A DNA stretch of 64,000 bases from the NCBI GenBank assembly GCA_945861275.1, contig CAMATZ010000001.1, forward strand, positions 124,001 through 188,000, in the 5' to 3' direction. The position numbers were made by a program, and so were the translations under genes. The stretch comes from Bordetella parapertussis. GTDB lineage: Bacteria > Pseudomonadota > Gammaproteobacteria > Burkholderiales > SG8-41. Shown here piece by piece: positions 50,096-58,665 of the stretch. Positions within the stretch are counted from its first letter, which is position 1. The number at the start of each line of letters is the position of its first letter. The notes beneath the pieces were generated by a model. It was not told the origin of the DNA and made no database searches. It saw only the letters and a list, made by a program, of their open reading frames with translations.

Positions 50096-50412
50096 AAAAT
50101 TCAATAAAAAAAAATAGTTACGAATAATTCTCAGGTAATCTTCTCGTCCCGTGCTCGCGGGTAGAGCGAAGCGAGGAGCCTGGCTAGGGTTCGGGTCGCC
50201 ATATGGCTAACTGTGGCAGGTGCGCGGGGCGGGTGCTTCGTTAATTTACGATAAGCCCTGAACGTAAAATAGCGCTGCGGCTTATTTTAGGATTGAGCAC
50301 AGTAGGGTCGCCGCTGTCGTTATAAGTTGATGATTCGCAGGCCATACTGGGGAATCCCGCTACAATCGACACATCCTTCATTTAACCGGGCGATCAGTCA
50401 GAACCGCCGTTA
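50096..50412. other. 317-base intergenic stretch
   Basis: No gene or strong hairpin is seen. An A-rich block with AAAAAAATAGTTAC (50108-50121) resembles the dispersed motif at 31498 with two differences. The rest is ordinary spacer before the hsdR relic. Confidence 0.5.
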
Positions 50413-50998
50413 ATGAACAGCGACGACAAGAAAAAGCTCAGCGAAAGCGACATCTGCGATTTGTTTGTCACGCCCGCGATCAGAAGCGCCGGGTGGGATC
50501 CCATGAGGCAGATTCGCCGCGAAGTCACGCTTGCGCCCGGCCCGGTCATCGTGCGTGGCAACTTGTCCTCGCGCAACAAGAAAAAGAAGAAATTTGCCGA
50601 CTATGTGCTGTCCTGGGAACCGGGTGTTCCGATTGCCGTGGTCGAAGCCAAGGACAACTGCCACAGTGTAAGTCACGGCATACAGCAGGCGTTGGGCTAC
50701 GCCGAAATTCTACAGGTGCCGAGCGCTTTCAGTTCCAATGGCGATGCCTTTGCGTCGCACAACAAGGCGCCGTCGGCGGGCGAGGACATCGAGACCCAGT
50801 TTCCCCTCGAAGCGTTTCCGGCGTCCGCTGATTTATGGAAGCGTTACAAGTAATCCCGCGGCATCGAAGATAGTGCCGAAGCGTTGGTCGTTCAGCCCTA
50901 CCATGAAGACCTTTCCGGCAAGGAAGCCCGCTATTACCAGGTCGAGGCGATTAACCGCACGATCGAAGCGGTCGCCAGCGGCAATCTGGCCGTGCTGC
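50413..50998 (+). pseudogene. Type I restriction subunit HsdR, N-terminal relic with in-frame stop
   Basis: The frame starts KKLSESDICDLFVTPAIRSAGWDP and continues with the nuclease region (FADYVLSWEPGVPIAVVEAKDN, in part; D, E and K of the PD-ExK site). It hits TAA at 50851-50853. The same frame resumes with VVQPYHEDLSGKEARYYQVEAINRTIEAV (in part), the lead to the helicase Walker A of HsdR, and stops matching around 50998. Both the nonsense codon and the loss of the motor domains make it inactive. Confidence 0.85.
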
Positions 50999-51455
50999 GG
51001 TATGGCCTTACGAGCGCGAGGTTTGTTTCCAGAATCATGTGCATCGCGCTCGATTTTTCGGGGGCATCGATCCTTACTTTTTGTATCGATTTTTTGAAAA
51101 ATTAAATGCCACGGGTGAGATCGATCAGCACCGTAAGGGCGTTGGTATCTCGAACATGTCTAGCAAGGCACTTGCGTCAATCGTTGTGCCTCTTCCCCGT
51201 CTCGCCGAACAACACCGCATCGTCGCTAAAGTCGACGAACTCATGGCGCTGTGCGACCAACTGGAGCAGCAGCAAGGCCGCGGCATCGAAGCCCACCAGA
51301 CGCTGGTCGAAACCCTGCTGGGCACGCTGACGCGCGTCGAATCCGCTCAGGAATTCGCTGCGGCCTGGAACCGCATCGCCGAGCACTTCGATACCCTGTT
51401 CACCACCGAACACAGCATCGACCAGCTCAAACAAACCATCAGGACAATGGTTTGA
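50999..51455 (+). pseudogene. Type I specificity subunit HsdS, C-terminal relic
   Basis: In a different frame from the hsdR relic, the text AVWPYEREVCFQNHVHR, DPYFLYRFFEKL, KGVGISNMSSKALASIVVPLP and LAEQHRIVAKVDELMALCDQLE (in part) matches the second target-recognition domain end and the conserved coiled coil of HsdS. It ends KQTIRTMV at 51455 instead of the normal 'QLAVMGKLV'. The junction with hsdR near 50998 means a deletion removed the hsdR motor, any hsdM between them and the first half of hsdS. Confidence 0.82.
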
Positions 51456-51640
51456 TTTATGAGGCACCCCAGCGCGATCCGCGAGGCCAGGGGATTGCAA
51501 ACGTCCTGGTGAGTGAGTATTTCGGGCTACCCTCAAGCTTGGATGAGAATACGCAAGAATTGCTCGATGAGCGATTAAAGCTGGCGTATAAAAAAGAGCC
51601 GCTTACGCAAAGCGAATCAGCGAGGCTGAATGTTATATCC
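51443..51640 (+). pseudogene. Unidentified coding relic fused to the hsdS end
   Basis: Frame-shifted from the hsdS relic, NGLIYEAPQRDPRGQGIANVLVSEYFGLPSSLDENTQELLDERLKLAYKKEPLTQSESARLNVI (cited in part) looks like real protein with a helical end. I cannot name the family; it resembles the C-terminal part of some AAA-type ATPases near restriction loci. It has no start codon, so it is the tail of a lost gene. Confidence 0.35.
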
Positions 51641-51715
51641 GTTGCTTTCGTGACCGGCATTGGATTGAGGAGTTGTTGTTCGCTTTGTAACCCCTCTGGA
51701 CATATTGCGCTGAAG

Positions 51716-51802
51716 TGTCGAAGCGTTCGACATGTCCCAATAACGTGTCGAAAAATATGTATAATTTCGACATATTTTTACGACGTGTCGAGGGAATCGA
51801 CA
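51716..51802 (+). promoter_or_regulatory. Triple TGTCGA palindrome array upstream of the second Fic gene
   Basis: Three palindromes share the half-site TGTCGA: TGTCGAA/TTCGACA (51716-51722, 51726-51732), TGTCGAAA/TTTCGACA (51746-51753, 51765-51772) and TGTCGA/TCGACA (51786-51791, 51797-51802). TATAAT at 51760-51765 falls inside the middle one and would be the -10. The array ends 81 bases before the Fic start and fits a repressor-controlled promoter. Confidence 0.7.
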
Positions 51803-51857
51803 TATGGCTGAGGGTGTCCCCATGGGAGTAAACGGGTAAGGCAATGAAGAAAATATT

Positions 51858-51871
51858 ATAAGCATTTGTTT
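51858..51871 (-). repeat. AT-rich dispersed motif, copy D (AAACAAATGCTTAT)
   Basis: On the minus strand this differs at two positions from the copy at 31498. Like that copy it is preceded by a TTGTTT-AAACAA palindrome. It lies in the leader of the second Fic gene. Confidence 0.4.
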
Positions 51872-51883
51872 TTAAACAATTTT

Positions 51884-53065
51884 ATGGAATTTATCCCTGA
51901 TCGCCCCTACGATGCTCTCCCGGCGCTTCCGCCGAGTGCCGACATCGAAACCAAGGCCATCCTAAAGGCCTGCATCGGCGCGCGCGCGGCGGTGGAGGGT
52001 TTGAAGCGTGCGGGGGCGTTGATTCCCAACCCCGGCGTTCTGATCAACACCATTCCTTTGCTGGAGGCGCAAGCCAGCTCCGAAATCGAAAACATCGTCA
52101 CGACTTCGGATCGCTTATTCAAGTACGCGCAACTCGACGGCGAGCACGCCGATCCCGCCACCAAGGAAGCCCTGCGCTATCGTACCGCGTTGCGCGAAGG
52201 CGTCGATTCGTTGAAGACCCGGCCCCTCAGCACATCGACCGCCGTGCTGGTCTGCTCGGCGATTCAAGGCAAGGTGATGGATATCCGGCGCGTGCCGGGT
52301 ACCACGCTATCCAATCCGGCCACACGCGAAGTAATCTATACGCCACCAGCAGGCGAGGCGCTGTTGCGTGAAAAACTCGCTAACTGGGAACGTTTCATTC
52401 ACGACCAGACGGACATCGACCCGCTGATCCGCATGGCGGTGGCGCATTACCAGTTCGAGGCCATTCATCCCTTCCTTGATGGCAACGGACGCACGGGCCG
52501 CATCCTCAACCAACTGATGCTGGTCGAGCAGGGCTTGCTTGATTTACCGGTGCTGTATTTGTCCCGCTACATCATCCGCAACAGAGCAGATTATTACCGG
52601 CTCTTGCTGGGTGTGACAAGCGATGAGGCATGGGACGCCTGGGTGCTTTACATGCTGGAGGGCGTGCGCAGCACCGCGAGTTGGACGACCGGCAAAATCA
52701 ACGCTATTCACGAACTCATGACACATACCACCGACTATGTGCGTACGCAGGCGCCCAAGACCTACAGCCGCGAACTGGTCGAACTGGTTTTCGTGCAGCC
52801 CTATTGCCGCATTCAGAATATCGTCGATGCCGGGCTGGGACATCGACAGACCGCTTCGGTATATTTGAAAACGCTGGTGGATATCGGGGTACTGAAAGAA
52901 GAGAAAGTGGGCCGGGAAAAGTTGTTTATTCATCCGAAATACATGCAGTTGCTCACCAGCGATGCGCACCAGTTCAGTTTCTATGGCGGTGCCCGTACCA
53001 CGCGGGCCAAAAAGAAACCTGCGACAATCAAGACCCGCACACCCGCAACGAAGTCACGTAAATAA
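51884..53065 (+). CDS. Fic-domain protein with canonical HPFxDGNGR motif
   Basis: A 393-residue Fic protein. The N-terminal inhibitory helix carries SSEIEN (65-70), matching (S/T)xxxE(G/N). The full catalytic motif [12 protein letters not shown] (195-206) has the catalytic His. A C-terminal winged-helix-like region includes [26 protein letters not shown] (in part). It is expected to AMPylate a target protein, restrained by its own helix. I use ATG 51884; TTG 51866 is an alternative. It follows a decayed type I restriction locus and a palindromic operator array, so the C-terminal winged helix may autoregulate. Confidence 0.9.
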   Translation: MEFIPDRPYDALPALPPSADIETKAILKACIGARAAVEGLKRAGALIPNPGVLINTIPLLEAQASSEIENIVTTSDRLFKYAQLDGEHADPATKEALRYRTALREGVDSLKTRPLSTSTAVLVCSAIQGKVMDIRRVPGTTLSNPATREVIYTPPAGEALLREKLANWERFIHDQTDIDPLIRMAVAHYQFEAIHPFLDGNGRTGRILNQLMLVEQGLLDLPVLYLSRYIIRNRADYYRLLLGVTSDEAWDAWVLYMLEGVRSTASWTTGKINAIHELMTHTTDYVRTQAPKTYSRELVELVFVQPYCRIQNIVDAGLGHRQTASVYLKTLVDIGVLKEEKVGREKLFIHPKYMQLLTSDAHQFSFYGGARTTRAKKKPATIKTRTPATKSRK

Positions 53066-53086
53066 GTTCTACTTGGTAGGAGAATT

Positions 53087-54265
53087 ATGCTTCCCTTATC
53101 CGGCATCACCGTAGTTTCTCTGGAGCAGGCCGTCGCCGCGCCACTCTGCGCACGCCAACTCGCGGAGCAGGGCGCGCGCGTGATCAAGATCGAGCGCCCC
53201 ACAGTGGGCGACTTTGCGCGTGGCTACGATCAGGCGGTGCTGGGTCAATCCGGCTATTTCGTCTGGCTCAACCGCGGCAAGGAAAGCCTCACGCTGGATA
53301 TCAAAAAAACGGAATCAAAACAAATACTTACGAAACTTATTGCAGGGGCGGACGTGTTCCTCCAAAACCTCGCACCGGGCGCCGCCAAGCGTCTGGGCCT
53401 GGGCGCGGATGAATTGCTGGCGAAGCATCCGCGCCTAATCGTCTGCGACATTTCAGGCTATGGCGACAGCGGCCCGTACGCGAAAAAGAAAGCCTACGAC
53501 CTGCTGATTCAAAGCGAGGCAGGCATTTTGAGCGTGACCGGCACTGCGGAATTCCCCAGCAAGGTGGGCGTATCGCTGACCGACATCGGCACCGGCATGT
53601 ACGCGTACTCGGCAATACTCGGCGCGCTGTATCAGCGCGAGCGCACCGGCCGTGGCCAGCGTGTCGAGATCACCATGTTTGAAGCAATGGTGGAGTGGAT
53701 GAATCATCCCATCATGTACAACCATTTCGGCGGCACGCCCATGCGCCGCAGCGGTACCGATCACGCCATCGTTGTGCCGTACGGCCGCTTCACCGCCGGC
53801 GACGGCAAAGACGTCATGCTCGGCATACAAAACGAGCGTGAATGGGCATCGTTCTGCAAAACCGTGCTGGGCCAGCCGGAACTCGCCACCGACCCGCGCT
53901 ACGACAACAACACCAAGCGCAATGCCGCACGCACGGAAGTGATCGCGTTGATTACCGGCATTTTTGCAAACATGACGGCGGAGCAGGTGGTTGCCAAGCT
54001 CGACGAAGCGGGCATCGCCAACGCGCGCATGAACACGCCGGATGAAGTGTGGGATCACCCGCAGTTGAAAGCGCGCAAGCGCTGGCGCGACGTGGATACA
54101 CCCAACGGTCGCGTCGCAGCGCTTCTGCCGCCGATGACATCATCCGAATACGAAGCGCGCATGGATAAAGTGCCGGCGGTGGGCGAGCATACGGATCAGG
54201 TGTTGCGGGATATCGGTTATAACGACGCGCAGATTGCGGCGCTGCGGGCAAGTGGCGTAGTATAA
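53087..54265 (+). CDS. Family III (CaiB/BaiF-type) CoA-transferase
   Basis: A 392-residue CoA-transferase. It opens LPLSGITVVSLEQAVAAPLCARQLAEQGARVIKIE (in part). The catalytic Asp is in VSLTDIGTGMYAYSAILGAL, and RGQRVEITMFEAMVEWM follows. It transfers CoA between carboxylic acids in the cytoplasm. A TAGGAGAA ribosome site precedes the ATG. Codons around 53311-53335 are unusually AT-rich and contain an exact copy of the motif AAACAAATACTTAC. Confidence 0.92.
   Translation: MLPLSGITVVSLEQAVAAPLCARQLAEQGARVIKIERPTVGDFARGYDQAVLGQSGYFVWLNRGKESLTLDIKKTESKQILTKLIAGADVFLQNLAPGAAKRLGLGADELLAKHPRLIVCDISGYGDSGPYAKKKAYDLLIQSEAGILSVTGTAEFPSKVGVSLTDIGTGMYAYSAILGALYQRERTGRGQRVEITMFEAMVEWMNHPIMYNHFGGTPMRRSGTDHAIVVPYGRFTAGDGKDVMLGIQNEREWASFCKTVLGQPELATDPRYDNNTKRNAARTEVIALITGIFANMTAEQVVAKLDEAGIANARMNTPDEVWDHPQLKARKRWRDVDTPNGRVAALLPPMTSSEYEARMDKVPAVGEHTDQVLRDIGYNDAQIAALRASGVV
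53318..53331 (+). repeat. AT-rich dispersed motif AAACAAATACTTAC inside a CDS (copy C)
   Basis: An exact match to copy A (31498-31511), inside the CoA-transferase gene, where it encodes part of KQILTKL. The local codon choice (AAA, CAA, ATA, CTT, ACG, AAA) is atypical for this gene. Confidence 0.4.
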
Positions 54266-54307
54266 AAAACGAGTCATCCGAGTTTAGTGTGGGTGATAAC
54301 CCCTCAC

Positions 54308-54388
54308 TGTCGTTCCCGCGTCGGCGGGAACCCATAACACCGTGCCATAGGGCACACCGCATGGATTCCCGCCTTCGCGGGAATGACA
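54308..54388. repeat. Dispersed intergenic hairpin (CGTTCCCGCG type)
   Basis: The arms at 54308-54334 and 54362-54388 match at 23 of 27 positions and each has its own small GC palindrome (TTCCCGCG/CGCGGGAA-like). The left arm resembles the repeat at 40286-40315. It lies between the CoA-transferase and MmgE/PrpD genes. Confidence 0.7.
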
Positions 54389-54481
54389 GAGTAGCTCTTG
54401 CATGCTTCTTTGAATAGATTAGGAAGTTCGTCAATACCCACCGAATAGTCTGGTGAACCTAAAAACCAATGGAGAATCACC

Positions 54482-55843
54482 ATGGATAAAACAACGCAAA
54501 CGCTGGCGAACTACATCACGGGTTTGACTTACGAACAATTGCCTGCAAGAACGGTGCATGAGACCAAGAAGCATCTGGTCGATACCATTGCCTGCGGCAT
54601 CGGCGGCTATACCAGTGCGCCGGCGGAGATCGCGCGCGGGCTGGCCGCGAACATCAGCGGCCAGCCGCCGGCGCGGATATTCAGCACTGGCAAGCAGACG
54701 TCAATGGAAATGGCGGCGTTTGCCAATGCGGTGATGGTGCGTTATCTCGATTTTAACGACACCTACATCTCCATAGGCTCGGGGCATCCGAGCGACATGA
54801 TTCCGGCGGCACTCGCGGTGGCCGAGGGGCATCGTTGCAGCGGCAAGGATACCTTGCTCGCGGTGACGATAGCCTACGAGATGTACGCCGCGCTGGCGGA
54901 TGTGGTTGGACTGCGCGACCTGGGTTGGGATCAGGGCGTGTTCGCAGTGCTGGGCAGTGCTGCGGCTGCGGCGAAGCTGCTCAAGCTTTCTACCGCGCAA
55001 ACCGGCGATGCGCTGGCAATTGCGGTGACTGCGCATATCCCCACGCGCCAGACACGCAGCGGCGAGCTATCGATGTGGAAAGGGGTTGCCACCGCGGCCG
55101 CGGTGCGCGCAGGCGTGTCGGCGGCGCTGCTCGCGCAGGCCGGCATGACCGGGCCCACCGCTGCATTCGAAGGCAGGCACGGGGTGTGGGATCAGGTCAC
55201 CGGCAAGTTTCAGTTGAAGGCGATGGGCGGCGCTGGCGTGCAGTTCGGCATTGAGCGCACCAATCTGAAATTTTTTCCGTCGGAATACCACTCGCAGGCG
55301 CCGCTGGCGATAGCGCTGGCGTTGCGCAAGAAGGTGGCAATTGCCGATATTGAAGAGATCAACGTGCAGACCTACTACACCGCGTGGAGCGAGATTGGCA
55401 GCGAACCCGAAAAATGGAATCCACAAACCCGCGAAACCGCCGATCACAGTATGCCGTATTTGCTGGCGCTGGGTCTTATTGATGGGCGCATCACCGTGGA
55501 CAGCTTCAGTGTCGAGCGCATGAACGATCCGGTGACGCGTCAGTTGATGAACCGTATCAAGATCGCGGAGAGCAAGGAATTCACCCGTCAGTTTTCGGCA
55601 AAGTTGATGACCGAGATTGAAGTGATCACGCGCAGCGGGCAGCGCATCGTCGAGGCCGCGCAGTATCCGAAAGGGCACGCCAAAAACCCGATGAGCGATG
55701 CCGATGTGGACGCGAAACTCGCCATGACCTGTGAAGGTTTGATGAGCAATGCGCAGCGTGACGCGTTGCTCAAGGCGCTGTGGAGCATCGATCAGGCGGC
55801 GGATTTGACTGTGATGCTTGATTTGTTGGCGATCAAGAAATAA
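54482..55843 (+). CDS. MmgE/PrpD family protein
   Basis: A 453-residue member of the MmgE/PrpD (2-methylcitrate dehydratase/cis-aconitate decarboxylase) family. Typical segments are TKKHLVDTIACGIGGY near the N-terminus, ANAVMVRYLDFNDTY, GHPSDMIPAALAVAE, AMGGAGVQFGIERTNLKFFPSEYHSQ (in part) and ADHSMPYLLALGLIDG. True PrpD dehydrates 2-methylcitrate, but no prp genes are near, so it probably acts on another hydroxy-acid. It starts with an AATGGAGAATCACC leader. Confidence 0.88.
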   Translation: MDKTTQTLANYITGLTYEQLPARTVHETKKHLVDTIACGIGGYTSAPAEIARGLAANISGQPPARIFSTGKQTSMEMAAFANAVMVRYLDFNDTYISIGSGHPSDMIPAALAVAEGHRCSGKDTLLAVTIAYEMYAALADVVGLRDLGWDQGVFAVLGSAAAAAKLLKLSTAQTGDALAIAVTAHIPTRQTRSGELSMWKGVATAAAVRAGVSAALLAQAGMTGPTAAFEGRHGVWDQVTGKFQLKAMGGAGVQFGIERTNLKFFPSEYHSQAPLAIALALRKKVAIADIEEINVQTYYTAWSEIGSEPEKWNPQTRETADHSMPYLLALGLIDGRITVDSFSVERMNDPVTRQLMNRIKIAESKEFTRQFSAKLMTEIEVITRSGQRIVEAAQYPKGHAKNPMSDADVDAKLAMTCEGLMSNAQRDALLKALWSIDQAADLTVMLDLLAIKK

Positions 55844-55851
55844 GGGATTTC

Positions 55852-55934
55852 GTAGGTCGGAACGCGTAGCGGTTCCGACAGGCAGAGACGGCATGTACAG
55901 GCTTGTGTCGGAACCGCTACGCGTTCCGACCTAC
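55852..55934. repeat. 29-bp perfect hairpin
   Basis: GTAGGTCGGAACGCGTAGCG and the rest of the left arm (55852-55880) pairs perfectly with 55906-55934 around a 25-base loop. Each arm also contains an internal palindrome (CGGAACGCGTAGCGGTTCCG). It fills the gap between MmgE/PrpD and the isomerase gene and would terminate or insulate them. Confidence 0.75.
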
Positions 55935-55952
55935 TGATAAAGTCATCGAGCA

Positions 55953-56684
55953 ATGATAGCGACTACTATCCCCACCCGCACCCGCATCGGCGTAATCGTC
56001 CCCAGTGTCAACACCGTGGTTGAGCCGTGGTTCAGCGCGGTGTGCCCGCCGGGAGTCACCTTGCACGCTGCACGCATGTTTCTCGACAATAACTGCACAA
56101 CGGAGGCGCTGGTGCGCATGGATCGCGAAGAGGGCATGCGCGCGGTGAAGCAAATCATGAGTTGCCGGCCCGCGAGTGTGGCCTATTGCTGCACGGCGTC
56201 GAGCATCGTGCAGGGACTAGAGTACGACAGGCGTTTGAATCACGAACTGAATCACGCGGCGGGCGTGCCCGCGTTCACCGCCACCAGCGCTATCATTGAG
56301 GCTTTGCATGCGGTCGGCGCCCACCGCATCACCGTGTGTTCGCCGTACACCAAAGCAATTGATGTCGCCGAGCACGAATTTTTCACGGCGGCAGGATTCG
56401 AGATACTCGGTTCCGCGCATCTCGGTATTGCCGACGCGTTCAAGCTCGCCGATCCCACGGCGGATGAAATTTTTGCGCTATGGGAAAAGTCGTGGAACGC
56501 GCACGCCGATGCGTCGCTGATCAGCTGTCTCAATCTTAATTCGCAACATGTCATCGAGCGCATCGAGCGGCGCTGCGGCAAGCCGGTGGTGACTTCCACG
56601 CAGGCAACGTTGTGGAAGCTGCTGCGTGCGGCGGGTGTGGAAGATCGTATTCACGGTTACGGTACCTTGTTGGAAAAGTACTAA
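55953..56684 (+). CDS. Maleate cis-trans isomerase-like Asp/Glu racemase-family protein
   Basis: A 243-residue protein. RIGVIVPSVNTVVEPWF is the family N-terminus. The first catalytic Cys is in VAYCCTASSIV and the second in ASLISCLNLNSQ. This fits maleate isomerase, which converts maleate to fumarate, or arylmalonate decarboxylase-like enzymes. Its substrate is unverified. The distant homologue at 35187 lacks both Cys. It lies after the 29-bp hairpin and before a small membrane-protein gene. Confidence 0.85.
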   Translation: MIATTIPTRTRIGVIVPSVNTVVEPWFSAVCPPGVTLHAARMFLDNNCTTEALVRMDREEGMRAVKQIMSCRPASVAYCCTASSIVQGLEYDRRLNHELNHAAGVPAFTATSAIIEALHAVGAHRITVCSPYTKAIDVAEHEFFTAAGFEILGSAHLGIADAFKLADPTADEIFALWEKSWNAHADASLISCLNLNSQHVIERIERRCGKPVVTSTQATLWKLLRAAGVEDRIHGYGTLLEKY

Positions 56685-56732
56685 ATATCCAATAAAAACA
56701 TATATTTACAGTAACATCTCACTGAGACCTAG

Positions 56733-56981
56733 ATGAACGACACCTTCGAAACAACGCCGTCGCCCTATTGGATGCTGAACTTTATCGTCAAACACGGCGA
56801 CTGGATCGCGATCGTTGCCGGCGCGTCGCCGCTGCTGGCGAGCATAGCCGTAGTTGTGTCGTGCAATGTGCCGCTGTGGACGATAGCCGTTGGCGCGGCG
56901 GGATCAGCGTTTGTGTTTTTGTTGATGCGTGCGTTCGTCGAGTTGGTGCGTGTGATCTGCGATATGTTGCTGCCCAAGTAG
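56733..56981 (+). CDS. Small two-helix membrane protein
   Basis: An 82-residue protein with two hydrophobic segments (about residues 23-44 and 47-68) and charged ends; the second helix is followed by MRAFVELVRV. I do not recognise a family. An AT-rich motif (AAACATATATTTAC, 56696-56709) sits just upstream. No ribosome site is obvious, but coding composition fits. It ends 18 bases from the convergent flavoprotein gene. Confidence 0.65.
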   Translation: MNDTFETTPSPYWMLNFIVKHGDWIAIVAGASPLLASIAVVVSCNVPLWTIAVGAAGSAFVFLLMRAFVELVRVICDMLLPK

Positions 56982-56998
56982 CCCGGCGATTTTGCGAT

Positions 56999-58513
56999 TC
57001 ATGGGGCGTTGCAAAACGCCGCATTGCGCCCGGCAAGCCGCCCTGACACAAATGCCCATCCCAGGTGATGGCCATGGCCTTCGAGCAGCATGCCGCCCTG
57101 GCCGTTGGCACCGGCGGCGTAGAGGCCGGGAATGATTTCATCGTTCGCGCCGACCACTTCCAGATTCAAAGTGACTTTTAATCCGCCGTTGGTGAAAATG
57201 ATGTAAGCCTTGGCCGGACCCAGCGCGTAATACGGCGGCTTCACGATTGGCGGGCGCTCGTTGCGCGCGGGTGCGTCGCCTGCTGCGGCGCCGGCGTTGT
57301 AGTCGGCAATGGTTTTTTCGAAAGCGAAGCGCGGCACATTCATGCTCGCCGCCAGTTCCGGCAGCGATTTCGCGCAATGAAAAATATCCCGGCGCGTGCG
57401 GCGGTAGTCTTCCAGATAGGCGTAACCCACAGCGGGCGCTGTCGATATAAAATTCGGCCACTGCTGAAATTGGCTCGCCACCGTGCTGTCGAATACCAGG
57501 TACGCCTTGCCTTCGGGCCGCAGTGCCGCGCCGCGCGAAGGCTGGTCGCGTTCGTCGGCGAAGCGCAGGCCTTCGAGATCAACCAGGATGGCGCCGCGCT
57601 CATAGAGTTTCCTGTCAGGCGCCAGCGCAGTGGTGACGTAGTTCAGCAGCAGCGGGCGCAACATGCGCTGCGGCAGATGATCAAAACCCCAGTGCAGCAT
57701 GCGGGTGACCGCGGGCAGTGGCGGAATCTTCTGCACCCACTTAACCTGCATCGGCGGCACGAAACGCAAAATCGGCCCGCGTATATGGTCGCCGTTGATG
57801 ACCGTGCCGCCCGCTTCCATGCCCATGCGGATGCCGTCGCCGGTGCTGCTGACATTGACCGCATCCACGTTTGCGATGAGCTCCGAGGAAAACCGCGCTT
57901 TGAGATCGCGACCGCCGCTGAAATCGCCCGCCGCCAGCACCACGCCATTGCGCGCGATGAACTCGCATACCGTTCCGTCGGGCGTGGTTGCCGCGACACC
58001 GCACACACGGGCGCCGCCGGTAATCAGACGCTCGGCACGGGTGTTAAGCCGGATATCCACGCCCAGCCTGCGGCAGTGGCGCCCCAGCAGGTAGGGAAAC
58101 GCACGCGAATTGGGCAGCACATTGTGCATGCGGTGCTGGCGATGCGGCGGTTCCGGCAGCGGGCCGATGAATTCGAGCCCGGTGGACAGCAGCCAGCGGA
58201 ACATCTCCGGCGTGTTGTCGGTGAGCACGCGCGCCAGCTCGTAGTTGTCGCGATGGGCGAGGGGGCCTGCGAATAGTCTGAGGTCTTCGAGATGATGCTC
58301 GGGATAATCCTTGATGCTCTGCTTCAACTGATGCGGCGTGCAGGTGGCGGTGACCGAACCCACCGACCACGCCGTGGTGCCGCCGAGTTGCGGGTTTTTT
58401 TCCAGAAGAATGACTTCGCGGCCCAAGGCCGCCGCACTACTTGCTGCGGCTAAGGCTGCGCCACCGCCACCTACTACGATGACGTCGGTTTCTGTGCGTT
58501 GGAGGGTGGGCAT
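56999..58513 (-). CDS. FAD-binding flavoprotein (3-ketosteroid dehydrogenase/fumarate reductase-like)
   Basis: A 504-residue flavoprotein of the FrdA/KstD superfamily. The N-terminal FAD fold is VIVVGGGGAALAAASSAAALG, then the GGTTAWSVG motif. The middle AAGDFSGG and the C-terminal LYAAGANGQGGMLLEGHGHHLGWAFVSGRLAG (in part) are the second FAD motif. It probably oxidises or reduces a keto- or enoyl-compound. It is followed on the minus strand, within the same block, by no close partner; the SDR and BKACE genes lie 150 bases upstream on the same strand. Confidence 0.87.
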   Translation of the reverse strand: MPTLQRTETDVIVVGGGGAALAAASSAAALGREVILLEKNPQLGGTTAWSVGSVTATCTPHQLKQSIKDYPEHHLEDLRLFAGPLAHRDNYELARVLTDNTPEMFRWLLSTGLEFIGPLPEPPHRQHRMHNVLPNSRAFPYLLGRHCRRLGVDIRLNTRAERLITGGARVCGVAATTPDGTVCEFIARNGVVLAAGDFSGGRDLKARFSSELIANVDAVNVSSTGDGIRMGMEAGGTVINGDHIRGPILRFVPPMQVKWVQKIPPLPAVTRMLHWGFDHLPQRMLRPLLLNYVTTALAPDRKLYERGAILVDLEGLRFADERDQPSRGAALRPEGKAYLVFDSTVASQFQQWPNFISTAPAVGYAYLEDYRRTRRDIFHCAKSLPELAASMNVPRFAFEKTIADYNAGAAAGDAPARNERPPIVKPPYYALGPAKAYIIFTNGGLKVTLNLEVVGANDEIIPGLYAAGANGQGGMLLEGHGHHLGWAFVSGRLAGRNAAFCNAP

Positions 58514-58563
58514 GGGGTTGCTGTAACTATGTGGTGCTGCAAAGGCTTTCCCTCACCCTCGAT

Positions 58564-58627
58564 CCCTCTCCCGGGGGGAGAGGGAAGAAAGTCTGCGCTT
58601 TTCTCCCTTCTCCCACCGGGAGAAGGG
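58564..58627. repeat. Two adjacent GC hairpins between flavoprotein and SDR genes
   Basis: CCCTCTCCC/GGGAGAGGG (58564-58572, 58576-58584) and CCCTTCTCCC/GGGAGAAGGG (58605-58614, 58618-58627) are perfect stems with triloops. They belong to the common 'ccctctccc' dispersed repeat, also seen at 22360. They could separate transcription of the two genes. Confidence 0.6.
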
Positions 58628-58665
58628 TCGGGGATGAGGGAAGGTTTTAGTGTGTTCGCCTGGCT

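Noticed and set aside
50851-50853. In-frame stop in the hsdR relic considered for recoding
   Set aside because: It is TAA, not TGA, and the gene has lost its motor domains downstream, so a simple nonsense mutation is enough.
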